A DNA stretch of 64,000 bases from Duganella sp. 1224 (GCF_013408245.1 NZ_JACBYS010000001.1:2232001-2296000); one strand, 5' to 3'; shown: positions 47,289 to 56,135, counted from the first letter of the stretch. Numbers and translations are program-made. Notes: generated by a model from the letters alone, not told the origin.

Positions 47289-47439
47289 AGTCGGCTCCAA
47301 AGTGCAACGGGCGATACCAAAGATTCCGACAAATGATACTTCAGCTGCGCCGGTGGCGTCGTGCCATAGTAACTGGGAAACTTCCGCCCGTCTGCGCCGG
47401 CCCCCCGCGCCGGCGGACCACTGACCGGGAACCACCACC

Positions 47440-48228
47440 ATGCGCCACGCCATCACGCTTACCCTTCTGTCCCTCTGCGCCTTCAGCGGCAAGAGCTTTG
47501 CTGCCGACGCGGCCGACACACCCGCCAACGGCGACAGCTTCACCGCCGGCCTGGGCCTGGCCTACGTGCCGGAATACGCCGGCGCCAACAAGCGCCGCGT
47601 TCTGCCGCTGCCGATCCTGGAACGCACCTACAGCAATGGCGTCTTCCTCAGCGCCCAGCGCGGCATCGGCTACCAGGCCAAGGTCGGCGGTTTCACGCTG
47701 AGCGCGGCGCTGGGCTATGACGGCGGCCGCGACGACCACAAGAAGGGCTACTTCTCCGGCTCGGACGCCCTGCGCGGCATGGGTGACATCGACGGCTCGG
47801 CGCAAGCGGTGCTGAGCGCCGGCTACCAGCTCGGCAGCGTTGGCCTCACCTTCACCACCAGGCAGAACATCGGCCACCGCGCGTACGGCGCCAGCTATGC
47901 GCTGGGCATGAGCACTGCGCTGTACACCGACAGCACCGACCAGATCGGCTTTGGCGCCTCGGCCGTCTATGCCGACAACAAGCGCATGCAGACTTACTTT
48001 GGCGTCACCGCCACGCAGAGCGCCCGCTCAGGCTACCGCGAATACAAGGCCAGCGGCGGCTTCGAGCATGTGAGCGCCGGCGTCCACTGGAACCACGTGC
48101 TGGACGCCAACTGGTCGGTGCGCAGCGCGGTCGGCGTCGACCGCCTGACCGGCGACGCCGCCGACAGCCCGCTCACCCGCCGCAAAACCACGCCGATGCT
48201 GATGACGGCGCTGATCTACCGCTTCTAA
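47440..48228 (+). CDS. MipA/OmpV family outer-membrane protein
   Basis: The 262-residue protein has a signal peptide (cleavage near SFAAD) and alternating amphipathic beta strands ending in the aromatic ALIYRF, as in outer-membrane barrels. FTAGLGLAYVPEYAGANKRR near the N terminus and GRDDHKKGYFSGSDALRGMG are typical of MipA/OmpV. Members scaffold peptidoglycan enzymes (MipA) or act as porin-like proteins (OmpV). The ribosome site is weak, and the gene is separated from both neighbours. Confidence 0.87.
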   Translation: MRHAITLTLLSLCAFSGKSFAADAADTPANGDSFTAGLGLAYVPEYAGANKRRVLPLPILERTYSNGVFLSAQRGIGYQAKVGGFTLSAALGYDGGRDDHKKGYFSGSDALRGMGDIDGSAQAVLSAGYQLGSVGLTFTTRQNIGHRAYGASYALGMSTALYTDSTDQIGFGASAVYADNKRMQTYFGVTATQSARSGYREYKASGGFEHVSAGVHWNHVLDANWSVRSAVGVDRLTGDAADSPLTRRKTTPMLMTALIYRF

Positions 48229-48290
48229 ATCGATACGGGGCGAAGTGATATGATGAAGGGAAACATTAGCCTTTTTGCTTCGCTCGCTTC

Positions 48291-49190
48291 ATGCCGATTC
48301 CTGTCCTGCTGACTTTCCTGTTGCTGGCCGGCGCGCTGGTCGCCGTCTGGCTCCACCGTTTGCTGCCGGCGCCGCTGTTTGCGGCGGCGCTGCTTGCCGG
48401 CCTGCTGGGCGGCGTGCTGCACTGGCCCGCGCTGCTGTCGCTGGGCCTGCTGGCCGGCGCCGCCTGGCTGGCCGCGCGCGGCGGCTCCTCCACCGCAGCC
48501 GCTGCCGCCGTCAACGCCGCCGCGCGCGGCGCGCCGTTGCGCGCGCTGGCCTTGGCGGTGGTCATCGTCCTGTCGCTTGCGCTGGCCATGCACAAGCTGC
48601 CCGGCTTCAACAACCCGGTGCTGATCGATCACGTGCAACTCTCGCCCGGCGCCCTGCCCTTCACGCAGTACGCCAACTTCGACAAGGGCGCGGTCGGCCT
48701 GATCCTGCTGGCCTGGCTGTGCCAGCGCATGACCTCGCGCGCCGAACTGGCCCCGGTGCTGCGCCAGACGGCGCCGGTGCTGGCCGTGACGGTGGCGGCC
48801 ACGCTGGGCTTCGCGCTGGCGGCCGGCGTGGTCGGCGTCGACCTCAAATTCCCGCCGCAAACGCTCAGCTTCGTCGCCGTCAACCTGCTGTTCACCGTCA
48901 TCGCCGAGGAAGCGTTCTTCCGCGGATTGCTGCAGGCCCGGCTGGCGGCAGCGTTGCGGCGCTATCGCTGGGGACCGTGGCTGGCGGTGGCGGCCTCGGC
49001 GCTGCTGTTTGGCGCCGCCCACCTCGGCGGCGGAGCGCGCTATGCGATACTCGCGACGATTGCCGGCCTCGGCTACGCATGGGCTTATCAACGCACGCAG
49101 CGCATCGAATCCAGCATACTGGTCCACATCGCGCTCAACACGGTGCACTTTATCGCCTTCACTTACCCTGCCAGGATAGACGGTGTCTGA
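48291..49190 (+). CDS. CPBP-family intramembrane glutamic protease
   Basis: The 299-residue protein has about eight membrane spans. The CPBP (CAAX protease/bacteriocin-processing) motifs are present: EEAFFRGLLQARL near residues 205-217 with the glutamate pair, FGAAHLGGG near 245 and HIALNTVHF near 285, which together form the membrane-embedded active site. Substrates of bacterial members are mostly unknown. It begins a tightly packed plus-strand unit: its end overlaps the AI-2E-type permease gene by eight bases. Confidence 0.88.
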   Translation: MPIPVLLTFLLLAGALVAVWLHRLLPAPLFAAALLAGLLGGVLHWPALLSLGLLAGAAWLAARGGSSTAAAAAVNAAARGAPLRALALAVVIVLSLALAMHKLPGFNNPVLIDHVQLSPGALPFTQYANFDKGAVGLILLAWLCQRMTSRAELAPVLRQTAPVLAVTVAATLGFALAAGVVGVDLKFPPQTLSFVAVNLLFTVIAEEAFFRGLLQARLAAALRRYRWGPWLAVAASALLFGAAHLGGGARYAILATIAGLGYAWAYQRTQRIESSILVHIALNTVHFIAFTYPARIDGV

Positions 49191-51066
49191 CTCCCTTACC
49201 TCCCGCACGCTACCCGGCGCCGTAGCCGGACTGGTCGGCACAGCCACGGTGCTGGCCCTGCTCTACTTCGGCCGCGACGTGCTGATCCCCATCACGCTGG
49301 CCTTCATCTTCAGCTTCCTGATCGCGCCGTTCGTGCGCGCCCTGCGCCATCTCGGCCTGGGCCAAACCACCTCCGTCTGCACCGGCGTGCTGGTGGTGAC
49401 GGTGGCGCTGCTGGCCATTGGCGCGGTCATCGTGCAGCAGGTCGGCATGATGGGCGCCAGCCTGCCGCAGTACCAGGACACCATCGCCAGCAAGCTGGAA
49501 ACGCTGGACGAGCTGACGCGCGGCACCCTCGGCAGCCTGGGCGGTCCGGCCGGCCAGCTGATCGAGCACTTCACCGGCGACAACAGCAACGGCACGGCGC
49601 CGGTGCTGCAAAGCGACGGCAGCGTGAAGACGCCGGTGCTGGTGGAAATCCACGAGCCGGCGCTCAAGCCCTTCCAGCTGCTGGCCAAGGTGGCCTCGTC
49701 CGTGTGGCCGCCGCTGGAAACCGCCGGCATCGTGTTCGTGGTGCTGATCTTCGTGCTGCTGGAACATGAATCGCTGCGCGACCGCTTCATCCGCCTGGCC
49801 GGCGGCGGTGATTTGCGCGCCACCACGATTGCCGTCAACGACGCCGGCGAACGGCTGTCGCGCTTCTTCATCTCGCAGTTTCTGGTCAACATCGCCACCG
49901 GGCTGGCGATCTGGCTGGGCCTGAGCCTGCTGGGCCTCGGCCAGGCGCTGCTGTGGGGCACCATGACCGCCGTGCTGCGCTTCATCCCCTACGTTGGCGT
50001 GTGGATGGCGGCGGTGTGCGCCACCGTGCTGGCGGCGGCGGTCGATCCCGGCTGGTCGCTGGCGCTGATGACGCTGGGCCTGTTCCTGGCGGTGGAAATC
50101 ATCGTCGCCCAGACCATCGAGCCCAAGCTGTACGGCCACACCACCGGGCTGTCGCCGCTGTCGGTAGTGGTGGCGGCGATTTTCTGGAGCTGGATCTGGG
50201 GCCCGGTCGGGCTGGTCCTGTCGACGCCGCTGACGCTGTGCCTGGTGGTGGCCGGCCGCTACATCCGCGCGCTGAAGGTGCTCGAAATCATGTTCGGCGA
50301 ACTGCCGGCGCTGACCATGCCGCAGAACTTTTACCAGCGCGCGCTGTCCGGCGACGCGCACGAAATCGTCACCAGCGCCAAGCGCTACATGCAGCACAAG
50401 TCGCTGGCCGAATATTGCGACAAGGTGCTGCTGCCGGCGCTGCACCTGGCCAGCTTTGACCTGCGCGACCAGTCGATCACGCCGCAGGAAGAGGAAAAAG
50501 TGGCCGGCTCCATCATCGCCGTGATCGAGGCGCTGAGCGGCAGTCCCCGGTGGTGGAAGAAGCGCCGCCGCAACAGCGTGCTGGCCGCCGGCGGCATCGG
50601 CCGCCAGTTGCGCGAACAGCGCATCTCCGACACCGGCGAATGGCAGGGATCGTTCGACGTGCCGGCTGGCAGCGTGGTCCTCAGCGTCGGCCTCGGCTCG
50701 TCGTACGCCGAGCTGGCCACCGAGATCCTGGTGCGCATCCTGCGCGAACAAAAGATCGACGCCCGCAGCCGCAACTTCGACGAACTGGACGCGGCGCCGC
50801 CCCCGGGCGCGTCGCCCGAACTGGTGGCGATCACCATCCTGATCAGCGTCGACCCGCTCAACGACTGCGAGCAGATGACGGCGATGCTGGCCAAGATGCG
50901 CGAGCGCCTGCCGCACTCCAAGCAATTCGCGCTGCTGCTGCCCAGCCCGTTTGAAAACCCCGACCTCAAGACCTGCGTCTTCCCCGACGCCGACCACGTG
51001 TCGCGCTCGTACGAAGACGTGCTGCACAGCTGCCAGCTGGCCATGAAAGGACGCGCCACCTTATGA
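49183..51066 (+). CDS. AI-2E/PerM-family membrane permease with extended C terminus
   Basis: Translation starts at GTG 49183 inside the CPBP gene. The 627-residue protein has the PerM/TqsA-like core: spans near residues 12-45 and 60-85, a soluble loop, then a cluster of spans from about 215 to 350 with FIPYVGVWMAAV and SPLSVVVAAIFWSWIWGPVGLVLSTPLT. An additional cytoplasmic tail of about 260 residues (about 365-627) goes beyond the usual 350 residues and contains a predicted alpha/beta domain. Family members export AI-2 or small molecules, or act as Na/H antiporters; the substrate here is unknown. Confidence 0.87.
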   Translation: MSDSLTSRTLPGAVAGLVGTATVLALLYFGRDVLIPITLAFIFSFLIAPFVRALRHLGLGQTTSVCTGVLVVTVALLAIGAVIVQQVGMMGASLPQYQDTIASKLETLDELTRGTLGSLGGPAGQLIEHFTGDNSNGTAPVLQSDGSVKTPVLVEIHEPALKPFQLLAKVASSVWPPLETAGIVFVVLIFVLLEHESLRDRFIRLAGGGDLRATTIAVNDAGERLSRFFISQFLVNIATGLAIWLGLSLLGLGQALLWGTMTAVLRFIPYVGVWMAAVCATVLAAAVDPGWSLALMTLGLFLAVEIIVAQTIEPKLYGHTTGLSPLSVVVAAIFWSWIWGPVGLVLSTPLTLCLVVAGRYIRALKVLEIMFGELPALTMPQNFYQRALSGDAHEIVTSAKRYMQHKSLAEYCDKVLLPALHLASFDLRDQSITPQEEEKVAGSIIAVIEALSGSPRWWKKRRRNSVLAAGGIGRQLREQRISDTGEWQGSFDVPAGSVVLSVGLGSSYAELATEILVRILREQKIDARSRNFDELDAAPPPGASPELVAITILISVDPLNDCEQMTAMLAKMRERLPHSKQFALLLPSPFENPDLKTCVFPDADHVSRSYEDVLHSCQLAMKGRATL

Positions 51067-51431
51067 AACATCTGATGCCCCTGCTGCTGGCCGCGTGCGC
51101 CGGCCACAGTTACGCGCTGGACTGCGACAAAGCCAGCTCCACCATCGAAATCAACCAGTGCGCGCTGCAGGAGCAGCAGAAAGTCGAGCGCCAGCTGAAC
51201 GCGACCTACCAGGAAACGCTGAAAGTCTTCGCCAGCGCGGACGACGCCTCGACCAAAACCAAGCTGGTCGACGCGCAGCGCCTGTGGGTGAAGTTCCGCG
51301 AAGCCGACTGCCAGGCCGAATACGACAAATGGAAAGGCGGCACCATCCGTAACGTGATGTACAGCGGCTGCATGCAGGAGCGCGCCAAGCAGCGCATCAA
51401 GGAACTCGAATCGTTCCAGGCACGGGGCTGA
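51063..51431 (+). CDS. LprI-like (DUF1311) secreted protein
   Basis: The ATG overlaps the permease stop (ATGA). The 122-residue protein has a signal peptide (LMPLLLAACAGHSYALD) and four cysteines. The pattern is that of DUF1311/LprI: LDCDKASSTIEINQCA, LNATYQETLK, LVDAQRLWVKFREADC and a final SGCMQERAKQRIKEL. LprI inhibits lysozyme in mycobacteria, and many proteobacterial members are periplasmic proteins of unknown role. The ACAG in the signal might serve as a lipobox but lacks the usual preceding residues. It is followed after three bases by the chorismate mutase gene. Confidence 0.87.
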   Translation: MKHLMPLLLAACAGHSYALDCDKASSTIEINQCALQEQQKVERQLNATYQETLKVFASADDASTKTKLVDAQRLWVKFREADCQAEYDKWKGGTIRNVMYSGCMQERAKQRIKELESFQARG

Positions 51432-51434
51432 CCG

Positions 51435-52049
51435 ATGCCCGCCCCGTTCCGCCCCCTGGCTCAACTACTGCTATCGCTATTGCTGCTGACGCCGTTGGCG
51501 CCGGCACTGGCGGGCAGCGCTCATCCACAAGGCGACAGCGGCGCCACCAGCGACCGCAGCGGGCCGGACTTACAAAAGTCACTGGAACCTCTGCGCCAGG
51601 CCATCGACCAGCGCCTGCTGCTGGCGGAAGCCGTGGCGCGCGCCAAATGGAATGTGCAGGGAAACATCGAAGACCTGCCGCGCGAAGCGCTGGTGATCCA
51701 GGCCGCCGTACGCCAGGGCGGCGCCATGGGCTTGCCGGCCGCCTGGATTGAATCCGTCTTCCGCGCGCAAATCGAAGCGTCCAAAACCGTGCAACGCGAA
51801 CTGTTCGCCAAATGGCAGACACAACAGGCCGGCCATTTTGCCGACGCGCCAGACCTGGCCAACACCATCCGTCCCGCGCTGGACCGCATCACCACCCAAA
51901 TCCTGCGCTCGATGGCCGACAACCAGGCGATAGTGACCGATCCCGCGCGACAGACCGACATAGCGCGCGCCATGCAGCCGCTGCAAGCGGCGACCCTCAG
52001 CCCCGCCGCCGCCGCGCAAGCGCTGGCGCCGTTTGCCGCGCAACACTAA
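51435..52049 (+). CDS. Secreted chorismate mutase (AroQ gamma type)
   Basis: The 204-residue protein has a signal peptide (QLLLSLLLLTPLAPALAG). An all-helical AroQ domain follows with LRQAIDQRLLLAEAVARAKW near residues 52-71, REALVIQAAV, WIESVFRAQIEASKTVQ and a C-terminal helical extension, matching the exported gamma-subclass (as in Mycobacterium and Salmonella). It converts chorismate to prephenate outside the cytoplasm. Why this is done in the periplasm is not known in general. It shares an operon with LprI-like and acylphosphatase genes. Confidence 0.9.
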   Translation: MPAPFRPLAQLLLSLLLLTPLAPALAGSAHPQGDSGATSDRSGPDLQKSLEPLRQAIDQRLLLAEAVARAKWNVQGNIEDLPREALVIQAAVRQGGAMGLPAAWIESVFRAQIEASKTVQRELFAKWQTQQAGHFADAPDLANTIRPALDRITTQILRSMADNQAIVTDPARQTDIARAMQPLQAATLSPAAAAQALAPFAAQH

Positions 52050-52060
52050 GGAGAAAAGCA

Positions 52061-52330
52061 ATGGCAAAGCGATTGCAGATTACCGGGCGGGTCCAGGGCG
52101 TCTACTACCGCGCCTCGTTCGAACAGCAAGCCATCAAGCTCGGCTTGCGTGGATGGGTCCGCAACCGCAGCGACGGCTCCGTGGAAGCGCTGGTGGACGG
52201 CGACACCGCCGCTATCGAAGCCATTATCGCCTGGAGCCACCGAGGCCCACCCGCCGCCCGCGTCGACAACGTCGCCATCGAAGACACAACATCCGTCAGC
52301 GACGCCTTCACCATTTTGCCAACGCTGTAA
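52061..52330 (+). CDS. acyP: Acylphosphatase
   Basis: ATG 52061 follows AAGGAGA at good spacing. The 89-residue protein is the standard size and contains the phosphate loop GRVQGVYYRAS (residues 8-18) with the catalytic arginine, and the asparagine-bearing GLRGWVRNRSDGSVEALV (about 30-47). It hydrolyses acyl phosphates such as carbamoyl phosphate or acetyl phosphate in the cytoplasm. It is the last gene of the unit that starts at 48291. Confidence 0.95.
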   Translation: MAKRLQITGRVQGVYYRASFEQQAIKLGLRGWVRNRSDGSVEALVDGDTAAIEAIIAWSHRGPPAARVDNVAIEDTTSVSDAFTILPTL

Positions 52331-52510
52331 TCACGGCGCCAGTAACGCTACTGCTTCCGGCGGCAATCCGCACCCCATTGCAGACGTTGACGAGACGCGT
52401 GCGCTTCTTCAACTTTGTAAATGAAAACGCGCTATTACACGTGTTTTTCGGAGCCGGGTGCCAGACATGCATCATCCGTTGAGACGCCGTTTCATTGCTA
52501 AATTGACAAA

Positions 52511-52813
52511 TCATCGGACGTTAAAGGGGCCCGGTTCATTCTGTCCCCTTGTCAGCACCTTCAGGATGGCATCTGAGGATGCATGCGCCTCAGCAGTTCG
52601 GCTTAACTGAGCAATTGCTACCAGGACATTATTAATATCCGCGGGCGTAGTGTTTGCTTGCTTTACAGGTTCGGCCGCATCTTTTTGTGAACTTTTCTGA
52701 TTCAGCTTATTAAGATGCCTCGGCACGCTCCAGAGCGCGGCTAGCATGCCAATGACGGCTATAGCTAAGATACCAAACAGAAGCAATACAACATTATCAC
52801 CTGGCCACTGCAT
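52511..52813 (-). CDS. Small single-span membrane protein, unknown
   Basis: The 100-residue protein has one span near residues 8-27 (VVLLLFGILAIAVIGMLAAL), then a short basic stretch and a polar tail rich in Asn, Gln, Lys and Ser. Its codon choice is visibly less GC-rich than the surrounding genes. It begins one base after the stop of the 81-residue gene, and together they make a two-gene unit. No motif is recognised and no function is proposed. Confidence 0.6.
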   Translation of the reverse strand: MQWPGDNVVLLLFGILAIAVIGMLAALWSVPRHLNKLNQKSSQKDAAEPVKQANTTPADINNVLVAIAQLSRTAEAHASSDAILKVLTRGQNEPGPFNVR

Positions 52814-52814
52814 A

Positions 52815-53060
52815 CTATGCCTCCTTCTCTGGCTTGTGCTTCAAAACCTCTCGCATAATGCGAGCTTCGCTAAAGGCAGCGATACCGTACACGACAATGC
52901 CTGCACCGAAAAACCATAAAATACTTGAGTCCAAGAGGGGTTTGTGATCCGCCAACACCCCTTCCATCGGAGCTAACGCTATGAGTAGCACACCTACCTC
53001 TCGCAGTCCATGAAACAGATTATAAAAAAATTGCAAAAGGGGCGTAGTTGTAGTCGACAT
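52815..53060 (-). CDS. Small membrane protein, unknown
   Basis: The 81-residue protein has a hydrophobic segment near residues 22-35 and a clear span near residues 46-64 (ILWFFGAGIVVYGIAAF), with a charged tail (REVLKHKPEKEA). A TATAAT at 53094-53089 on the minus strand may serve as -10 box, with start near 53082. The gene shares low GC with its partner downstream. I do not recognise the family. A phage-defence, toxin-like or simple accessory role would all be guesses. Confidence 0.6.
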   Translation of the reverse strand: MSTTTTPLLQFFYNLFHGLREVGVLLIALAPMEGVLADHKPLLDSSILWFFGAGIVVYGIAAFSEARIMREVLKHKPEKEA

Positions 53061-53377
53061 GCTGCCAATTTAACAATGCAAAAAAAATATTATATCGCTA
53101 GCTTTCACCTGTAGGGGAAATTATACGCCTGCACGTAACGCACAGTGTTGTCTTCGCACATCCCATACATTTATTCCGCCCTGCATAGACCGTAAGGCTA
53201 CCGAAACATCATATGGAACTCTGTAACCTCCGTGGAGTTCTTGCCACTTATTATCTTCAAGACTCAGCATGTATAAATCGTCTTTCGTTTTTCAACAGGC
53301 GGCTTCTGGCCGGAAGCAGTCGCAGACACAAGACAGCAACCAACCCGCTGCGATGACAAATTAACAGGCAACCAGCG
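53061..53377. other. 317-base AT-richer spacer without a recognised gene
   Basis: Apart from a minus-strand TATAAT at 53089-53094, I see no gene, tRNA, strong hairpin or repeat here. Base composition is lower in GC than the rest of the window, like the two small genes beside it. Short frames that cross it on either strand lack ribosome sites and protein-like composition. Confidence 0.6.
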
Positions 53378-53944
53378 TTAATCTCCTATCTGGCGGGGCA
53401 GATGGGGCAGCAGGCTGGTGAGGAGCGCTTTGGCTTCTGCCTCTTCCAGCGACGAGCCGATGCGGATTGTTCTGGTGCCGTAATCGAAGGCGATGAGGCC
53501 GCGTCCGGAGCCGAAGAGCGGCGGGAAGGTGCCGCGCTGGCTCCAGTTCGGTGCTACCGCGTATTCCGTGGTGCGCAGATTTTTGATGTCGGATGCGCTG
53601 TACGAGCGATTTACTCCGACGCCGAACATCTCTATCCGATATGTCAGCGCCAGGGAGTTGGCCGTCAATACTTCCCTGCCCGCAAACTGCCACAGAATGG
53701 AGCCGAAAACGTAGATACCGCCGAGCGTCCAGCAGATTAGCCAGAACAGCGAGAACGCAGTCGCCGGCTTATTCACGGGGTCGAGTAGCTGTCCGGCCAC
53801 TCTGGTTTCGCCGACTGCCCAGCCACACAGCCACGCGCCAAAAAACAGGATGCTGAACCAGTTTCTACTGGCCGGAATGACGACTCTGAATCCGTCAATG
53901 GTGCTTTCCGCCTGAAATCGCGCGGCTTGCGGCTGTATGTGCAT
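53378..53944 (-). CDS. Two-span membrane protein with PH-like C-terminal region, unknown
   Basis: ATG 53944 (MHIQPQAARFQAEST) is preferred; the frame is open to a TTG at 53995 without a ribosome site. The 188-residue protein has two spans, near residues 32-47 (WFSILFFGAWLCGWAVG) and 65-86 (LFWLICWTLGGIYVFGSILW). A C-terminal beta-rich half follows (EVLTANSLALTYRIEMFGVG to FDYGTRTIRIGSSLEEAEAKAL), resembling the PH-like domains of small bacterial membrane proteins. The RNWFSILFFGAW plus TLGGIYVF pattern occurs in several uncharacterised families. Function is unknown. Confidence 0.7.
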   Translation of the reverse strand: MHIQPQAARFQAESTIDGFRVVIPASRNWFSILFFGAWLCGWAVGETRVAGQLLDPVNKPATAFSLFWLICWTLGGIYVFGSILWQFAGREVLTANSLALTYRIEMFGVGVNRSYSASDIKNLRTTEYAVAPNWSQRGTFPPLFGSGRGLIAFDYGTRTIRIGSSLEEAEAKALLTSLLPHLPRQIGD

Positions 53945-54101
53945 TTGCTGGGCTACAACATAGAAGTAATCGCAAGCCAGCATAGCATGTTGCAAAGCCG
54001 AAAAATACGCGCTTTGTCACCGCCGGGGGCAGCGTTAGCGCCCGTACAGACGTGGTCCGGCCGCGCGGTTAAGTTGTTCTCGTAGACCTCAAGGAGCCAA
54101 C

Positions 54102-54401
54102 ATGACCGCCGCCATCGATACGCAATCAGAACACCACACCCTCAGCCAGTTGTTCTTGCTGAGCAGCCCAGACCAGCGCGCCGATATCGTCAATCGCTTG
54201 CTGAGCAACGTCAGCCACGAGATGGTGCTCTCGCTGGCGGCCAGCATTGGCGAATTTGGCGAGGACCGCCACCCGCGCGTGACGCCGCAGCAAACCGCGC
54301 AAATCACGCCGGCGCAAGTCGACGAAATCGCCGCCACGGCGGAGCAGCATGCGCCCGGCGTGGTCGAGAAGGTCGTGGCGTTTTTTGATCAGGAGAAGTA
54401 A
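54102..54401 (+). CDS. Small hypothetical protein upstream of the DUF3597 gene
   Basis: The 99-residue soluble protein starts at an ATG after CAAGGAG at proper spacing. It is helical in character (QLFLLSSPDQRADIVNRLLS, EIAATAEQHAPGVVEKVVAF), with no membrane span or signal. Its stop overlaps the start of the DUF3597 gene (TAATG), so the two are coupled. I do not recognise a named family. The pairing suggests a joint role. Confidence 0.75.
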   Translation: MTAAIDTQSEHHTLSQLFLLSSPDQRADIVNRLLSNVSHEMVLSLAASIGEFGEDRHPRVTPQQTAQITPAQVDEIAATAEQHAPGVVEKVVAFFDQEK

Positions 54402-54818
54402 TGGGCATCCTCAGCAATATCTTTCACAAGATTTTCCCTGCTTCCCACCCGGCGGTAGCGCAGGCGCCGCAAGGGACCATGGTGCCGCCGCCAGCCGTCC
54501 GCACCGCAGGCGCCTCAGCCGGTATCGCAGCCGCAAGCGCCGGACAGTGTGCAGTTGACGGATGTCGACGTCGAAACCATCCTCAACGATAAGGCGCAAC
54601 ACGCCGGCCAGCCTCTCAACTGGCGCAGTTCGATCTTGGATTTGTTGAAATTGCTGGATCTGGACAGCAGCCTGCAGGCGCGCAAGCAACTCGCGCAAGA
54701 GCTGCATTATTCCGGCGACATGGAGAACTCGGCCAGCATGAATGTCTGGCTGCACCGCCAGGTGATGACCAAGCTGGCGCAGAACGGCGGCAAGGTGCCG
54801 GCCGATCTGCGCGATTAA
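54401..54818 (+). pseudogene. DUF3597 gene split by an apparent single-base frameshift
   Basis: The N terminus (MGILSNIFHKIFPASHPAV) is read in one frame from ATG 54401. The C-terminal DUF3597 core (VDVETILNDKAQ, LNWRSSILDLLKLLDLDSSL, ARKQLAQELHYSGD, NVWLHRQVM, NGGKVPADL) is read in the next frame and ends at 54818. If one base is skipped near 54485-54491, inside CCGCCGCCAG, the two parts join through a Pro/Gln-rich linker into a protein of about 138 residues, the normal family size. The first frame alone would end at 54592 after an Arg-rich nonsense tail. The cause may be a sequencing error, a recent mutation or programmed slippage. The function of DUF3597 is unknown. Confidence 0.8.
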
Positions 54819-56128
54819 CCGTGCAGCAGCTCCGGCTGCGCTTGCACGATCGCGGTCTTCGGCAGGCAGACGATGAAGGTGCTGCCCTTGCCCGCTTCCG
54901 ATTTGATCTGCAGCGTTCCGCTGTGGCGCAACAGCACGTGCTTGACGATGGCCAGCCCCAGGCCAGTGCCCTGCGTTTCGCGCGAGCGGCTCTTGTCGAC
55001 GCGGTAGAAACGCTCGGTCAGGCGCGAGATGTGTTCCGGGCTGATGCCAATGCCGGTGTCTTCCACCATGAACTTGACGCCGCCATCAAACTCTTTCCAC
55101 ACCAAATGGATCTTGCCGCCCGCCGGCGTGTAGCGCACAGCGTTGGATGCCAGGTTGCCGAAGGCGCTGTGTAGCTCTTCGTATGACCCCATGACGTTCG
55201 GGCCGTTCACCGACACGGTGATGTCATGCTTGCCGGTCGACAGCGCCCGCGCCTCGCGCGCCACCTGGTCCAGCAGCTTGCCGACATCCACCGGCTCCGG
55301 CCGCATCGGATAGTCGACCGACTCCAGCCGCGACAAGGTCAGCATGTCCTCGATCAGGTGCTGCATGCGGTGGCCCTGCTCGGTCATCAGCTTCAGGTGC
55401 GAGGCGCGGGTGGCGGCGTCCAGGCCTTCCTGCGCGGCGATTTCCAGGAAGCCGACGATCACCGTCAGCGGCGTGCGCAGTTCGTGCGAGGCGTTGGCGA
55501 TGAAGTCGCGCCGCATTTCCTCGATGCGCTCGGTTTCGGTGGCGTCGTGCGTGACCAGGATCTGGCGCCGGTTTTCAAACGGGATAATGTGCACGATCAG
55601 CTTGCGTTCGCGGAAGCTGATGGTCAGCGGCTGGTCGTAGCGGCCCAGGATGATGTAATCCATGAAGTCCGGGTTGCGCACCAGGTTGGTCACGCGCATA
55701 CCCTTATCGCGCTCATTGCTCAGGCCCAGGTGCTGCTCGGCGGCCGGATTGCACCACTCCAGGAACAGCACGTCGTCCATGATGACCACGCCGTCCGGCA
55801 GCAGGTGCATGGCCTGGCGGAAGCGCGCCAGCCACTCGGTCAGCTCGGCCTGGTTTTTCTCGTCGTCGCGGCGCATGCGGTACAGGCGCGAGAAGATGTT
55901 GGTCCACTCGCCCCAGCCGTCCGGCAGCTTGGCACTGCGCGGGTCGTCCATCCAGTTGCTCAGCTGGTAGAGGTAGGATAGCTGGGTGAACACCAGCGCC
56001 ATCATCGACAGCAGCGCCAGCACCAGCCCGGTCGTCCAGCCGAACATCCAGCCCGCCAGCCAGCAACCCGCCAGGATCAAGGCGGTGCGCAGCGCGGCAG
56101 GCACCCAGAACACCAGTTTTGGATTCAT
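54815..56128 (-). CDS. phoR: Phosphate sensor histidine kinase PhoR
   Basis: PhoR phosphorylates PhoB when the Pst system signals low phosphate. The 437-residue protein has two close N-terminal spans (about residues 13-50) with almost no periplasmic loop, as expected for PhoR. A PAS domain (about 100-200, LLPDGVVIMDDVLFLEWCN) follows, then the HisKA helix with the phospho-acceptor in ANASHELRTPL near 215 and the ATPase domain (GNLASNAVRYTP, DTGIGISPEH, GTGLGLAIVKHV). It follows phoB after seven bases and ends convergently with the DUF3597 gene. Confidence 0.96.
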   Translation of the reverse strand: MNPKLVFWVPAALRTALILAGCWLAGWMFGWTTGLVLALLSMMALVFTQLSYLYQLSNWMDDPRSAKLPDGWGEWTNIFSRLYRMRRDDEKNQAELTEWLARFRQAMHLLPDGVVIMDDVLFLEWCNPAAEQHLGLSNERDKGMRVTNLVRNPDFMDYIILGRYDQPLTISFRERKLIVHIIPFENRRQILVTHDATETERIEEMRRDFIANASHELRTPLTVIVGFLEIAAQEGLDAATRASHLKLMTEQGHRMQHLIEDMLTLSRLESVDYPMRPEPVDVGKLLDQVAREARALSTGKHDITVSVNGPNVMGSYEELHSAFGNLASNAVRYTPAGGKIHLVWKEFDGGVKFMVEDTGIGISPEHISRLTERFYRVDKSRSRETQGTGLGLAIVKHVLLRHSGTLQIKSEAGKGSTFIVCLPKTAIVQAQPELLHG

Positions 56129-56135
56129 GTGAAAC

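Noticed and set aside
54349..54558. Open frame overlapping the start of the DUF3597 gene
   Set aside because: The product is Arg/Ser-rich without family resemblance, and the two other frames account for the DUF3597 protein.
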